A stretch of 64,000 nucleotides of DNA from NCBI GenBank assembly GCA_015179045.1, contig WHUZ01000006.1, positions 1,674,001-1,738,000 on the forward strand, read 5' to 3'. The DNA is from Kalaharituber pfeilii (lineage: Eukaryota > Ascomycota > Pezizomycetes > Pezizales > Pezizaceae). A model generated the notes under the pieces. It saw nothing but the letters and a program-made list of their open reading frames with translations, was not told where the DNA came from and did no database searches. This document shows positions 1-11,500 of this stretch, in pieces; position 1 is the stretch's first letter, and the number at the start of each line of letters is the position of its first letter. The position numbers and the translations under genes were made by a program.

Positions 1-169
1 ACCTCTTGTATTTAGTTTCTACTAAGTAGAGTGGTTACCTGCTGTGCCGACCCGCCCGAACTGCTGTACTGCTGTGAACCGCTGAACCGCCTTACCGCTG
101 CGAACTGCTGAACTGTCGCCTACCTGCGCTCCGTAGATCGCCGTCATCCATGGGCTCCAGACCACGACC

Positions 170-233
170 GCCGTTACAAGGCCAATGCCACTCTCGAAGC
201 TGCCCTTGACTGGGCCACTAACCATGGACACCA

Positions 234-270
<37 letters not shown>

Positions 271-430
271 CATTGATCGCATGCCGCCCTAAGGGCCACC
301 ACGAAATTGTGGCGATATTACGTTGAAAGTAACAATAAAGCATAGCCGGTTATAATCTCCATCTCTTGGCTCTGTTATATCTTTGCTGTTTGAATTAACG
401 TCAATCATTCTATCCTATACTTCGTAGGCA
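170..430 (+). pseudogene. Relic of the 3' end of an NLR ankyrin gene
   Basis: The last ankyrin unit can still be read: an ALDWATNHGHQ stretch before a poly(T) insertion and HHEIVAILR after it, ending in TAG near 341. The DNA after the stop (about 345-425, ...CTTTGCTGTTTGAAT... and ...CATTCTATCCTATAC...) closely matches the 3' flank of the intact minus-strand NLR at 28.9 kb, so this is the genomic tail of a related gene. The unit is split by a family B mini-retroposon at 238-293. Upstream of 170 only weak triplet-like repetition (CTGCTG, ACCGCTGA) is seen. It is not functional. The family assignment rests on the repeat motif plus the shared 3' flank. Confidence 0.6.
238..293 (-). mobile_element. 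Family B hairpin poly(A) mini-retroposon
   Basis: Read on the minus strand it shows the stem-loop GCCC-TTA-GGGC, then GGCATGCGATCAATGATATT and about 28 A. It splits the last ankyrin codons of the relic at 170-430. A decayed target-site duplication is possible (GGACACCAGGA and GGCCACCACGA). Confidence 0.65.
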
Positions 431-469
431 GTGAGGACAAACAGGACCCACTGGCGGAGCTGCTGAGGT

Positions 470-555
470 GCCCTGCCATCGCGAACATCTGCAAGCAGGG
501 TTACGTAAAATAAATTAAAGAAAGAAAAAAAAAAAAAAAATAAAAAAATAAAAAG
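470..555 (+). mobile_element. Family A hairpin poly(A) mini-retroposon, diverged
   Basis: It begins with CCCTGCCATCGCGAACAT, followed by CTGCAAGCAGGGTTACGT and an impure A-rich tail with T and G interruptions. The layout matches the other family A copies (CCCTGCC stem, GCGGGG-like return arm, TTACGT, A tail). No target-site duplication is evident, as expected for an older copy. Confidence 0.6.
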
Positions 556-671
556 GGCTACTGATGTGGGTTGACAGATGACGTGGCCTTACGCTCTATT
601 CTCCTGTTCTGGATTCCTTCTTGTCTACTTTTCCCATTATTTTGTCTCTTATTATCGCCTTTGTATTTATT

Positions 672-738
672 CTCGTCCTAGCCCATGGGGCGGTATACGA
701 TTACTGATATATTAAAGAAAAAAATAAAAAAAATTCTT
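672..738 (+). mobile_element. Family B hairpin poly(A) mini-retroposon, diverged
   Basis: The sequence has the stem-loop GCCC-ATG-GGGC, then GGTATACGATTACTGATAT and an A-rich tail. The stem is identical to other copies while the loop triplet differs. No clear target-site duplication. Confidence 0.55.
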
Positions 739-1252
739 GGATTTCGTTTCATTTCATCTTATTAGCAAGGAAGTTGTATGAGATTAGTGAATGTTCAATC
801 TCATATGTATGTGCTTTGAGAGAGTAGGGTTTGATTTTTTTACAACTTGGATCTATCAATCAATGTCACTCAAGGGGCATGAGTTATATCTGCTTGCGTA
901 TTAAACTACGATTTTTGCTGAACAGGGAGTGGTTCTCATCTAAGAACGTAAAGTAAGCAAGTCAAGTTTCTATTTCCCGAGGTGCTTCTGGGGTTTTTGA
1001 CATGAGACTAGTTCGGAGACCGTTGTCTTGCCGGATGTTGAAGTGTCAGGACGTACAGGCTGGCACCCTATATGCATATGCAGATGGTTCACATCGTTAA
1101 TAATTCTACTCTACGGGATACTGTTTTTGGTGCAGCTAATTTTTTCTTTTTTTTTTTAAGAAGGCTCTGGTTGGTAAAACTCCTACCAGTCCTCGTAGGA
1201 GGCCCGGCACAGAGAATTGGATGGAATGAGGGCAAGGCGTGACACTCGCGTT

Positions 1253-1287
1253 ACCCTGCCATGGCCACGTGCTACAAGCGGGGTTAT

Positions 1288-1319
<32 letters not shown>
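1253..1319 (+). mobile_element. Family A mini-retroposon with perfect 14-bp target-site duplication
   Basis: The body reads ACCCTGCCATGGCCACGTG, CTACAAGCGGGGTTATGTGA, then about 25 A. It is flanked by perfect direct repeats GTGACACTCGCGTT at 1239-1252 and 1320-1333. CCCTGC pairs with GCGGGG to form a stem around an 18-nt loop. The duplication plus A tail is the signature of target-primed reverse transcription. No protein is encoded. Confidence 0.85.
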
Positions 1320-1701
1320 GTGACACTCGCGTTTGCGCAGGTGTCAGGAGAAATCTGTTGTCGTACCCAGACGAGCACCGCCAAGAGGTATAAAGACCCA
1401 GTACGGCCGTGAAGGGTACGAGAACAGGGGAAATCGTAGTTACGCTAACCAGACGCTGACTACGGTAGATACAAGTATGCACACGTTTAAAACTGTTGAC
1501 GAAAAAAAAAAAAAGAAAAAGAGAAAGAATGTAAAAAAAAATACAGCATGAGCAGAAAGTCGAAGAATACTTCATGTAGATACCCCTTGGCTCTTGCTTC
1601 TGTCGTCTTTCCATTTTCCCACTGCCAGGTCTCCCGAGCCCAGATATCCCCTCCTACCAAGCACCTACCCACCAAGTCGCATCCCAAATAGTATTCTCAC
1701 A

Positions 1702-2311
1702 ATGACCTCCTTAGGGCGTCCCTTAAACAAAATGCTCCAGCTTCTCCGGAAATCCACCCCCGCAGTTCTTCCCACCCCCAGGCGCTATTTTGTGAACCTA
1801 CTTCGAATTCTCCTCCGCCCTCTCCCCGGCCGCAACCCCACGCTTCCGCTTATATTTCTTCTCACACCGTATTTCCCCATCCCCTGTATGACGCCCCCGA
1901 GTGTACGCCACCACCCCGCTATAATCACCGCAACAGCAACAACAAATTCCAGCCAGCTTTTTTGCATCGCTTCAAGCAGCTGCCGCGTGAGTACAGCTTT
2001 CCGCTGTCTATATGTAACTTGGTCTCTCTTAGCTTGGCCTTCCATTATACCCCCTTACAGTGCGGTACTTGGACACAGAGCACATCAGGCGTCACGAAGA
2101 GCGTTTTCTTGCATGGCGACATGAGATCAAAAGTCCTGATCTTGCGCGCTGGCATCCATTGGCAGAGCTGATGATGAAATGGGTGGAAAGGTAAGAGGAG
2201 GGGTCCATGAGGTGACCAGGGGGTTTTCTGCGTTGAAATGCTCTGATTCCTTTCACCTTATGTTGATTATTTCCTTCTAGAATCTTGGCTTCATATTTTG
2301 TAAAAATTTAG
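1702..2311 (+). CDS. Possible three-exon gene, 157-residue protein of unknown function
   Basis: I infer exons 1702-1986, 2033-2190 and 2281-2308, with a TAG stop at 2309-2311. Both introns are short with canonical ends (GTGAGT...CTTAG, 46 bp; GTAAGA...TTCTAG, 90 bp), and the frames join exactly to 157 codons. The first 95 residues are arginine- and leucine-rich without acidic residues, which might be a mitochondrial presequence, or might mean the first exon is wrongly chosen. The second exon has the look of real coding sequence: charged and helical, including RYLDTEHIRRHEERF and HPLAELMMKWVER. I do not recognise the family. The start is the ATG before TSLGRPLN; an in-frame ATG lies upstream at 1594. 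Transcript evidence would settle the model. Confidence 0.4.
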
Positions 2312-2759
2312 GTAGTGGGGATGATTGTTATTCCTCCTATATTTGACAGAGTAACCAAAGTACGGTATCTACTAGCATGTGGCCACCTCGCGACCGCGAG
2401 GGTGAGTGTAGGTGTAGCGGTAGTGGATAAGGGACCCGTAAAGTCGGCGTCAAGTGACTGTACACTCTTTACCAGTTCCATGACCGTACAATCTCGTTTC
2501 TCTGCATTTATTCATATCGGTATATTCTCATTGTTATTTATAATATCACGTAATCCCACTCCTGCATCCAGGGAGCTCTAGTATTAATTTTATATATTTT
2601 GTGGAGTATAATGCTAATAATTGTAGAACCTATGGATAGCGAAACCCTCGTTACAGCCCATAAACTCTACCTAAATTCCGGTTAATATCTACCCACAATG
2701 ATATTGCTCAGATGTCCAGCATATGCCCTTTCATGTGTACCTAGCTTCCTTATCTGGCT
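2312..2759. other. No gene seen
   Basis: AT-rich sequence downstream of the possible three-exon gene. One 88-codon frame (2315-2581) lacks any recognisable motif or splice context. Confidence 0.4.
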
Positions 2760-3709
2760 TCTAGCACCATGCCGTACCGGTCCAGCGCATTCTCATTTTG
2801 CCCCATCTTGCACCATCGAAAATAATCTGCCATACTTGTAAAATTGTAAATTGAGCTCATTTTAGCATATCTTGCACTATCAAGGAGGTCTTATTGTATC
2901 TGTCAAATTGAGCCATACCGCCTCACTTTGCACCATAGAAAGGGACCCTCATTTTACCATGTTCCACGCTGCTAGGTGGGTCCTGCCGTACCTGTCAAAT
3001 TTGGCTCATTCTGCTGTTCTCACATTGTGGAAAGAGTCCGGTGATACTTGTCAACTTGAGCTCATTCTGCCCCACCTCACGCCATCGAAAGGAAGCTGTC
3101 ATATCCTGTTAAATTGAGCTCATTCTGCCTCATCTTATACCATCAAGAGAGACTGCCATTCCTATTGAATTCGGCTCATTCTGCTGCATCTCATAAGGAG
3201 CTATCATGCCTGTCAAATTCTGCTCGTCCTGCTGTATCTCATGTTGGCAAGCGAGATCTACCAATCCCTGTCAAATTCGGCTTATTCTGCTGCATCTCTC
3301 AGGCTGAAATAGACCTGCCATACCTGTCAAATTTGACTCTCGTTCCCCTGCATCTTGTGCTATCGAATAACTATCAAATTGCGCTCATTCTCCTATATCT
3401 CATAATGCGGAAAGAGTCCTATTATACCTGTTAAATTTGGCTCACTCTGCTACTCTCCTGTGGAAAGGTGCTACTATACCTATCAAATTGAGTTCGTTTT
3501 ACTACACCTCATGCTGATAAGAGAGGTATGCCATACTTATGAAATTTGGCTCATTCTTTTGTATCTCGTGCCGTAGAAGAGTCTTGCCATACCTATATAC
3601 TTGTTAAAGTTAGTTTATTCTACTATATCTTGTATTGTCAAGGGAGACGTACATACCGGTCCAATTGAGTTCATTTTGCTGCATCTCGTGCTATCAAGAG
3701 AGACCTACT

Positions 3710-3774
3710 CTTTTTTTTTTTTTTTTTTTTTTAATTTCACGTAACTCCGCTTGCTGCTGTTCGCCATGACAGGG
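3710..3774 (-). mobile_element. Family A mini-retroposon with 15-bp target-site duplication
   Basis: On the minus strand it reads GCCCTGTCATGGCGAACAGC, AGCAAGCGGAGTTACGTGAA, then a run of A. It is bounded by CAAGAGAGACCTACT at 3695-3709 and 3775-3789. It sits inside the satellite, so it arrived after the satellite formed. Confidence 0.85.
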
Positions 3775-4171
3775 CAAGAGAGACCTACTGTACCTGTCAA
3801 ATTCAGCTCATTCTACTGCTCTTACGCTATGGAAAGAGTCCTGTAATACTTGTCAACTTGAGCTCATTCGGCCACATCTCGCGCCATTGAGAGAAAGCTG
3901 TCATACCTGTTAAATTGAGCTTATTCTGCCTCATTTTTGCCTGTCAAGGTCATATCGGTCAACTTGACCACATCCATCCTCATCTTGCGCCATTGAGGGA
4001 GACTGTTATACCGATTAAATTCAGCTCATTGTACTGCATCTCACATCATTGAGAAGCTATCATACCTATCAAAGTGTCTGTCAAATTCGGCTCATTTTGC
4101 TGCATCTCGTGAGGTGAAATAGACCTACCATACCTATCACATTTGACTCGTTCTGCTGCATCTCGCACCAT

Positions 4172-4360
4172 TGAGAAGCTGTCGTGCCTGCCAAATTGAG
4201 GAGCTGTCGTGCCTGTCAAATTGAGGAGCTGTCGTGCCTGTTAAATTGAGGAGCTATCGTGCCTGTCAAATTGAGGAGCTGTCGTGCCTGTTAAATTGAG
4301 GAGCTATCGTGCCTGTCAAATTGAGGAGCTGTCGTGCCTGCCAAATTGAGGAGCTATCCA
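4172..4360 (+). repeat. 25-bp tandem repeat, seven full units
   Basis: Unit GAGGAGCTGTCGTGCCTGTC plus AAATT. The seven copies differ at only three positions (CTGTC or CTATC; GTC, GTT or GCC before AAATT). This is a local, recent expansion from within the surrounding longer-unit satellite. Confidence 0.85.
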
Positions 4361-4695
4361 GTATCGTGCCTGTTAAAGTTCCTGTCAAGTTCAGGTCATT
4401 TTGCTGCATCTCGCGGGGTGAGATGGAACTACCATACCTGTCAAATTTGACTCGTTCTGCTGCATCTCACACCATTGAGGAGCTGTCATGCCTGTCAAAG
4501 TGTCTGTCAAATTCGGCTCATTTTGCTGCATCTAGATACGGCCAATTGCAACTCCTCATTGTCATGGTGTCCATTTCTGTGAAGGTTGATTTCATATGAA
4601 ATGAGATGGAAACTCTTGATATAGGTATTGTCGGGCGTTTGGCATATTCCACATTAATATGTGCCTTATGACGAAGGTTCAGGGGTTTAGGAGTA

Positions 4696-5552
4696 TGTGA
4701 ACATTTCACAGGTCTTTTTTTTTTTCAGGGGTTAGGTAGATGCCAAGGTCTTTTTTTTTTCAAGGGTTAGGTGGCCGCCAAGAGGGATGTAACTCAGTAC
4801 GTTGAGATGGTTGGTTGTTGCCAAGGTCGTTTTTGACAGGGGTTAGGTGCCCGCCAAGAGGGATGTAACTCAGTACTATAATAGATAGTATTCATGGTTG
4901 TCGCCAAGGTCTTTTTTGACAGGGGTTTGGTGTACACCAAGAGGGATGTAACTCAGTACTATAATAGATGGTATTCGTGGTTGTCGCCAAGGTCTTTTTT
5001 GACAGGGGTTCAGTGTACGCCAAGAGGGATGTAACTCAGTACTATAATAGATGGTATTCGCGGTTGTCGCCAAGGTTTTTTTTGACAGGGGTTTGGTGTA
5101 CACCAAGAGGGATGTAACTCAGTACTATATAAGATAGTATTCGCGGTTGTCGCCAAGGTCTTTTTTGATAGGGGTTCGGTATATGCCAAGAGGGATGTAA
5201 CTCAGTACTATATAAGATGGTATTCGTGGTTGTCGCCAAGGTCTTTTTTGACAGGGGTTCGGTGTATGCCAAGAGGGATGTAACTCAGTACTATAATAGA
5301 TAGTATTCGTGGTTGTCACCAAGGTCTTTTTTGACAGGGGTTCAGTGTACGCCAAGAGGGATGTAACTCAGTACTATAATAGATGGTATTCATGGTTGTC
5401 GCCAAGGTCTTTTTTGACAGGGGTTCGGTATACGCCAAGAGGGATGTAACTCAGTACTATAATAGATAGTATTCACGGTTGTCGCCAAGGTCTTTTTTGA
5501 CAGGGGTTCGATGTACGCCAAGAGGGATGTAACTCAGTACTATATAAGATAT
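4696..5552. repeat. 83-bp minisatellite, about ten units
   Basis: The unit contains GGTTGTCGCCAAGGTCTTTT, TTGACAGGGGTTCGGTGTAC, GCCAAGAGGGATGTAACTCA and GTACTATAATAGATAGTATT. GGGATGTAACTCAGTA recurs ten times at 80-83 bp spacing. The leftmost units are shorter and lack the ATAATAGATAG part. Similar minus-strand open frames of 76 codons recur only because the unit is largely stop-free; 83 is not a multiple of three. Confidence 0.85.
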
Positions 5553-5693
5553 ACATAGAGCATGAGGTTGCTTTCGAGCTCTTATGGGCCTCCATCATAG
5601 CCTCAATGATATCCGACACTCCGACCTGTCATGTCTGACCGGATATTACTGCAGATCTCTAACTCGTTTCTTCCTATCTTCTCTATATTTACC

Positions 5694-5744
5694 CTCGTTG
5701 TAACTCCCAGGGTGGTATACAGTAACGATATTAAAAAAAAAAAA
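5694..5744 (+). mobile_element. Family B mini-retroposon, diverged
   Basis: CGTTGTAACTCCCAGGGTGG is followed by TATACAGTAACGATATT and 12 A. It keeps the CCC/GGG stem, the GATATT block and the A tail. No target-site duplication is recognisable. The sequence from here to 6300 otherwise shows nothing I can support. Confidence 0.5.
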
Positions 5745-6299
5745 CCTCCAGGTCGGTTGTAATGTTCCTGTTAAGGTTCTTGACTTCTGTCGCTGCAAGT
5801 CGATATGCCAGCAGCCTACATTCTCAAATTTTTGTACTATTTTTGTTAAATAGGACTGCATACGGGTGCGGGAGACTGCAGAAATTGCTTGGTTAGATGT
5901 ATGATAGATCACTATTACATTAAATCATAAGCGAGTATATATTTACATGTAGGTACATACAGGTACATTCATGTTCGCCATTGGACTATGTGTTCGTAGC
6001 TGGACTGGACCCGTGAGAAACACCATATTCACGGCGCAAGTCGATTCGCGAACGGGAAAATGTTCGTCGCTGCCATCACTGCCAGAATGTCACCGATCGA
6101 TGTTAAGCACACCAAGCTCTCTAAGGGTCGTCCACAGCCACCCTTTCAATTCCATCAATATTTTCTAGTAGATACTGCTGTCAGTCTACTGGACTGGAAT
6201 TACCCATAGAAATACCCTTCTGGAGGTGGCTTTAGAGAATACGACCACTGGGAAACAGGTCTATACGTGAGATGGGGCCCCCACCGTTAAAACTTACTT

Positions 6300-7160
6300 A
6301 GGCATGCCAAGTGACCACAAGATGCCATTGGTATAAAACCTGAATGGGTATAAAATTCGATAAACTGAAAACAACAAGAGGAAAAAAAAAAAAAAAATAA
6401 AATCATAGTGCAACAAAACCCATGCGTAGCCGACCTACCAAGGAGTAATTTGCGTTATCCGAGGAGCCGGTGAGGTCGGTATTTGGAGTAGCTGCTGAAG
6501 GGCTAGAATGGCTTCTGATGGGGGTGGAAAAGGCGCTGAAGGGAGGTGGGGTTGAAGTGTGGGCCCCCGGGCGCTCGAGCGAGGGCAGGACAGGCGGAGC
6601 TTGCGGGGGCTAACTAACCTCCGGACGCATAAACTTGGGGAGCTGGATATGAGTTTAGAGAATATGGATGATGGTTGTGCGAGGAGGCAGAAGAGACGGC
6701 TGGCAATAAGTGCTCTGCAGCTCCATGGTGAAGGGAGTTGAGCAATTCGCCAGCATCCAGCAAGCGAAGGTGGACGAAGTATTGCGGTCCGTGAAGAGAG
6801 TGGTGGAGAAGCTGATATGGAGCAACGCGGGAGTTGAGGAATGAGGAGGCTGAGTCTACTTCCTTCTGGGTGCTGTGGAGGGAAAGTAGTATAGTGTGAA
6901 GAACAAGACAAGCAGCTGAGATGATCGTTATCTATTGAACTCCCTTCCTCTGATCCTGTAGCGATGATGATCGTTTTCACAGGCCCTGCTTAGCCACCCC
7001 AAGAAACACCCTCAACCTCCCCGTACCACTTCCCTTTTCAGTAATCACCTCCCCCTATCCTTGCCTCAGACCATGTGCGCCCACCGTACTGTAACATCTT
7101 GGAATGCCAAGGTTCCCCACAGTTCCATAGTAGGTTTGCGACAGTGCTCGTTCGAGGCTA
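6300..7160 (+). repeat. Dispersed repeat, possible LTR-element fragment
   Basis: Two segments recur elsewhere. The left part (GATGCCATTGGTATAAAAC ... CCTACCAAGGAGTAATT ... TTATCCGAGGAGC) is found again at 38620-38760. The right part (CAGCTGAGATGAT ... GTAGCGATGATGATC ... GAATGCCAAG ... GGTTTGCGACAGT) is found again at 26745-27030. Only here are both together, suggesting a longer element of which the other sites hold pieces. TGTAACATCTTGGAATGCC at about 7089 resembles an LTR start, but no matching LTR pair or coding region is visible. A 181-codon serine/proline-rich minus-strand frame at 6435-6980 falls inside and is not considered a gene. Confidence 0.5.
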
Positions 7161-7996
7161 GCTTCTTTGCTCCGTCGGCAACAGTGCCAAGGCCGCTACC
7201 TCTCATCTACAAAAGTTAAGTTAACTCCGAGTCTGGTTTAGGAGACTACGCTGACTGCTAACCACCCCGCGCCATCTGAATTTGGCTAAGCCGCCCTGCG
7301 AACAGTTCGCCAGCCGTGGCTAGTCGAGCTACCAGCTCTGGGGCATTTGGACGACATAACAATAAAACGCTCCGAGCAATATAGCTCGTAGAGTTCAGCC
7401 GTACTTTGATGAGCCAGAGCAGCCCGTCCGGCACCCCCGTGGACCAGCGCGTTGCCGGCTAACCCGACTCGAAAGGATGGCTCACGTGAACATGCCACGC
7501 GACTGACGTGCCACAGCAACACGCCTATTGACGATGCTACCCGTTCCAACACGTATGCTCTACTGCAACATGTAATGGCACCTAAGCACCATGCCTGTCG
7601 AGCTAATTACCTAGATGACTTAGGGAAACACTTCTATGCATGATACGAGGAGCAAGGGCAAGACTTTGCTGATCTGAACGCTGCCATACGGATATGAGTT
7701 GCACTCAAACTACCCAGTATTCCTGCGTAATCATGGCGCCAATCTCCGGACATGATATCACAGCTCCGGTGATGCAGCAGATAAGTTACAGTGTTGAGTG
7801 CTAGATATTCTCTTACTAGGCTGATTGAAAAGTATCAGGCCGACAAGTTGACTATGTTGTTAAAACTACAGATTACGAGCTAATGCGGTGGGATACATTT
7901 GTGATTTGATTCTTTCAGAATAACCTCAAACAAGCGTCCCAAAATGGCCCTATTTGTATACGAAGAACTCAGGAAATACCTTCATACCCAACTAGA
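7160..7996. other. No gene; contains a dispersed repeat copy
   Basis: About 7769-7870 (GCAGATAAGTTACAG ... TGAGTGCTAGATATTCT ... AAAAGTATC ... AAGTTGACTAT) matches about 18440-18540 imperfectly in the same orientation. The remainder shows no motif or exon I can support. Confidence 0.35.
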
Positions 7997-8058
7997 TCGC
8001 GATAGCCCACAGGGCGGCATGCGAGTAATGATATTAAAAAAAAAAAAAAAAAAAAAAA
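7997..8058 (+). mobile_element. Family B mini-retroposon with 13-bp target-site duplication
   Basis: It starts TCGCGATAGCCC, with the stem-loop GCCC-ACA-GGGC, then GGCATGCGAGTAATGATATT and about 22 A. It is bounded by ATACCCAACTAGA at 7984-7996 and 8059-8071. A clear, apparently recent insertion. Confidence 0.85.
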
Positions 8059-8071
8059 ATACCCAACTAGA

Positions 8072-11000
8072 CAAATTTGGTGCGGTATGCGGTTGCGCAT
8101 AGCGGATTAGACGGTGAAGAGGATAAAACCATCAAATCATAGAAACGTCAGCCTGTGTCATGACCACGGCCCAGCTTGCGTATGTTCGGTACACCTGACC
8201 ATTATGATCTTCAGAGCTGCATATTCTTCAGCAGACTACAATATCCGCCGTGGCAATGATCGTATGCAGCACCCTCTTGGCATTCCTCGTCATGCATTTT
8301 CATCTCGTCTTATTACAGGTACATTTACACAAACAGCCATTAAATCTGCAAGATTTCAGGGTAATTTGATAAGCTACCGTGGAATCAGAATATCGAGCCG
8401 AAATCCGAAAACATCATGAACATCTAATCTATCACTTTTCGGAAAAGACTAGACAGTCTGGCTCTTAACTTGGTCCAGTGCCTACAACAGCATTGAATGT
8501 ACTATAGAAATGTATCAAAATCATTCACCAAGGACTGGTTAGTTCTGAGCTGGCCTACATGCTTCTAGTTTATTATCAGTATGCTCAGATATCCCAAGTG
8601 ATCTAGGAATGCTGGGATTTGAGAGGTGGTATTCGAAGCATTAAAGATGATGATGTCGGCCATCTTTGGATGGTTCAGATATTCCTGGCCAGCCTTGGAA
8701 GTTGGAGGTTAGTATTTGTCGCCCCCCTTAGTGGTGGTGTTCAGACTCCTCCTGCACCTGGAATTCTTCCCCCATGCTCCCGGACCCACCTACAAGTCTC
8801 TCATGGTCCCGCTTCGCATCTGCAAGGCATTCTCTCTTTTCTATCCACTCTTTTCGCCTTTCTTTAATATTCTTTCTGGGACTTTCTCCACTAGGCGCAT
8901 CTTTCCTCTGCAATTCTTTGCCAATTCCTTTAACTCTCTGGACCTAAAGCTTCGCCCTGGGGCATGCGAGAAGTGGCATATATGGGTTGAAGTGACCGGT
9001 ACCCACTTTGGCAAGAACACACTATCTCGGACCACTGAGAGGCATATACAAGTATTACGGAGTTCATAATTGCCAGTTGGCTAAAGCAACAAAAAAGCTA
9101 ATTCCAGCACTAGGTCCATCTTTTGGAACTCCTTCTGGAAGATGAAGACTAACATCTACTTCTTCAAATTTGTCTATATCTATTCCTGATATTTGAGCTT
9201 GGAGTTTAATATAGCTTTAGCGGACCCTTCAATGACGTTTGTTTCTTTTCCTTTTCACGTAGCAACTTCTGCCTCAAGAAATTCTCCACCGTATTCTCCA
9301 CTTACTGATAAGCAATTAACTCTGCCTATTCTTCTTACTAACAACTGCTTTTTTGCCCTTGATGGACTGGAATTTCCACGGTGCACAGGACCCCGTAGTA
9401 AAGATCCAACAAGCACGAGAGAAGCGAATAATTGCGAAGCACAACATGGAAATAAAAAGAGAGCGAAAAAGAGGCTGGAAAAGAAGGAGTGTCTCGCATC
9501 TATAAAGAGGGACCATGCGGGTGGGATCGGAGGTGGGCACTCGAGTTGATGCGGAGGAATCTGAAAAGCGGGAAGAGGAGTGGGGGGTGGCGGAGGAAGC
9601 ATTACTTAGCAAACTTCAGTTGCACGATTTTTCAACAGCGCCTAGTCTCATGCCAAACAACGCCATAGGCTTTAGAAAACGCTGCTGTCATCATCTCTAG
9701 ATTTTAAACTACCACCATATCAGCTTCTAGAGCTCCTAGGTAACTAGGGATGTCTGAATTTACTGACCATAAACTAGAAGCCCGTAAGCCGCGTTGGAGT
9801 TTCATCTGTACATTTAATTCGAGTCGCATTACATCTTCGTCCGGCAATGCCATAGTAAGAAGAATCTCCTCCGATAACATCTATACAGCAAAAATGCTCC
9901 CTAGTAAAGGTCCCCTCAGTTCCTTCACAATTCCTTCTCCATTTCCTAATGCCGCATATACGTAATCCACAGAACAGCAATCCACCAAATGTGAGAACTC
10001 CCTCTTCCGCTTCTCCTTGTTTCTGGCCGTTGTATCAATTACCACCTCAATTCTATCTGTTACTTTGAACCACGCACAATCCTTAACATTCTCCAACTAT
10101 CCCCGGTAGTAACAAATCCATACACAATGCCTCCTTTGCTATATCCTTCAGCGCCAAAGAGTTTCCATCGTATTGTAGATTTGCCGCTGACCGATCAATA
10201 ACTTACGTTCCAACTAAGTTATGTTAAAAAAAACTCATCGATAATTTTCCTAGATCTAAAACAAGACTGCAGGTGAAACCGAAGGTAAAGTGTAGTTGAT
10301 TGAGTGTCTTACAGTACCGGCAAGCTAGCGGAGAGAGAGCATACCAGAACGACAGAAAACAACACCAATCGAAAGACTAGGAAAAAAACAAAAAGCTAAA
10401 ACATAAACTCACCACAAAAGTTTAAAAACCGCTAACGCCTTTATATAAACTCACAATCAAAAACAGCATGGTAGCATGGCAGCTCGACGGATTGACAACT
10501 GGTTGCCCGTGGTGCAGACAATGCATCCAGATGCTGCTACATAAGTACTATGGCACCTGGATATGAAATTAGCTTTGCTAATGACGACTATCCAACAGCA
10601 GCATGTAGCACCAACGTACCGCAGCAACTTTAAGTTGCGGCAGTATATGGTACGCCACGGAAGAATAGTCACTCTACTGCAGGACCACACAGAGGAACAT
10701 TTCACCTTAGCTAGTACCAATCGGCACACTCAGGCCTTTTGGCCCTACTATGGCCGAAAGATATCAAGTGCGACTAGGTTCAATCCGGCCTGAGGCGTAT
10801 AGGTCTCTCAAAGTGGCATCTGAGTTGTCCTGGCTGGGCAGCGCCCCTACAGTAGGAATAAATCAAATAGCAGGTCATAGTGGGAATTAAACAGCGATTC
10901 ATTATACAGTAACTTAGTAAGGCTTCAACATAAGCTCAGGACCGTAAGACAGTGTTGTAGACGTAGACAGCGGTGCTGGCGAAACTGAAGTAGAGTGGTG

Positions 11001-11084
11001 GAAACATGTACCCTGAGGTGATGAGAAAGAAAGTGGACACATAATAGCCTCGCTCTCAGGAGTTATATGGTTGAGGTCGCCTTT
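8072..11084. other. No confident gene; decayed inverted repeat pair
   Basis: About 8735-8913 (minus reading: EKRECLADAKRDHE) and about 9440-9560 (plus reading: EKKECLASIKRDHA) encode similar charged, coiled-coil-like peptides in opposite orientation. This suggests two remnants of one element, origin unknown. The rest (for example 9640-11080) holds only short, unrecognised open frames. Confidence 0.35.
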
Positions 11085-11097
11085 AATCGGCACATTT

Positions 11098-11153
11098 GGC
11101 CCTGCCATGGCGAACAGCTGCAAGCGGGTCACGTGATATATCAAAAAAAAAAA
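11098..11153 (+). mobile_element. Family A mini-retroposon with 13-bp target-site duplication
   Basis: GGCCCTGCCATGGCGAACAG, CTGCAAGCGGGTCACGTGAT, ATATC and an A tail, bounded by AATCGGCACATTT at 11085-11097 and 11154-11166. The tail and the second repeat share A residues, so the boundary is uncertain by 1-3 nt. Confidence 0.85.
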
Positions 11154-11500
11154 AATCGGCACATTTTGATCCTAGATTTCAACACCGATCACTGCTGCAA
11201 CAAAAATCGTAGAAATTTAACACTGCTCATAGATAGGAAGGGAATTGAGTAAAGACTCACTCACTCTACCTTGCGTTTCTAATTTTGTGAATTTTTGTAA
11301 AACATTTTATCCCAAGAAAAGTAGAGGTGGGGGTCCTCAAATCGAGTTACATACGTTTACAAATTAGGTGAAATCATAGATTAGTAAGCAAGAAAATTAC
11401 TTAAACGAGTTAAGTCTAAAGTACATGTAATTACCACTTGCTTTTATCCACCACTTGCCGATGATTTTATATACATATGGTGCCTTCCGCTGAGGATTTA

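Larger units (their letters stand above)
2760..4530. repeat. Degenerate tandem satellite of roughly 55-60 bp units
   Basis: A recurring module (CCTGTCAAATT, then GGCTCATTCTGCTGCATCTC, then a variable CACCATTGAGGGAGCTGTCAT-like part) repeats with drift across about 1.8 kb. Short open frames here are by-products of the repeat. A family A insertion (3710-3774) duplicated a piece of one unit. A higher-order 25-bp expansion lies at 4172-4360. Confidence 0.75.

Noticed and set aside
4876..5355. Overlapping minus-strand reading frames of similar protein (76 codons each)
   Set aside because: They follow from a largely stop-free 83-bp unit read in shifting frames. There is no start context or conservation beyond the repeat.
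4172..5552. Regular direct repeats that could suggest a CRISPR array
   Set aside because: Units are contiguous without unique spacers, the sequence is eukaryotic, and no Cas-like gene is present. These are tandem satellites.
6435..6980. 181-codon serine/proline-rich minus-strand frame
   Set aside because: Lies in a dispersed repeat; composition reflects GA-rich DNA on the other strand; no domain.
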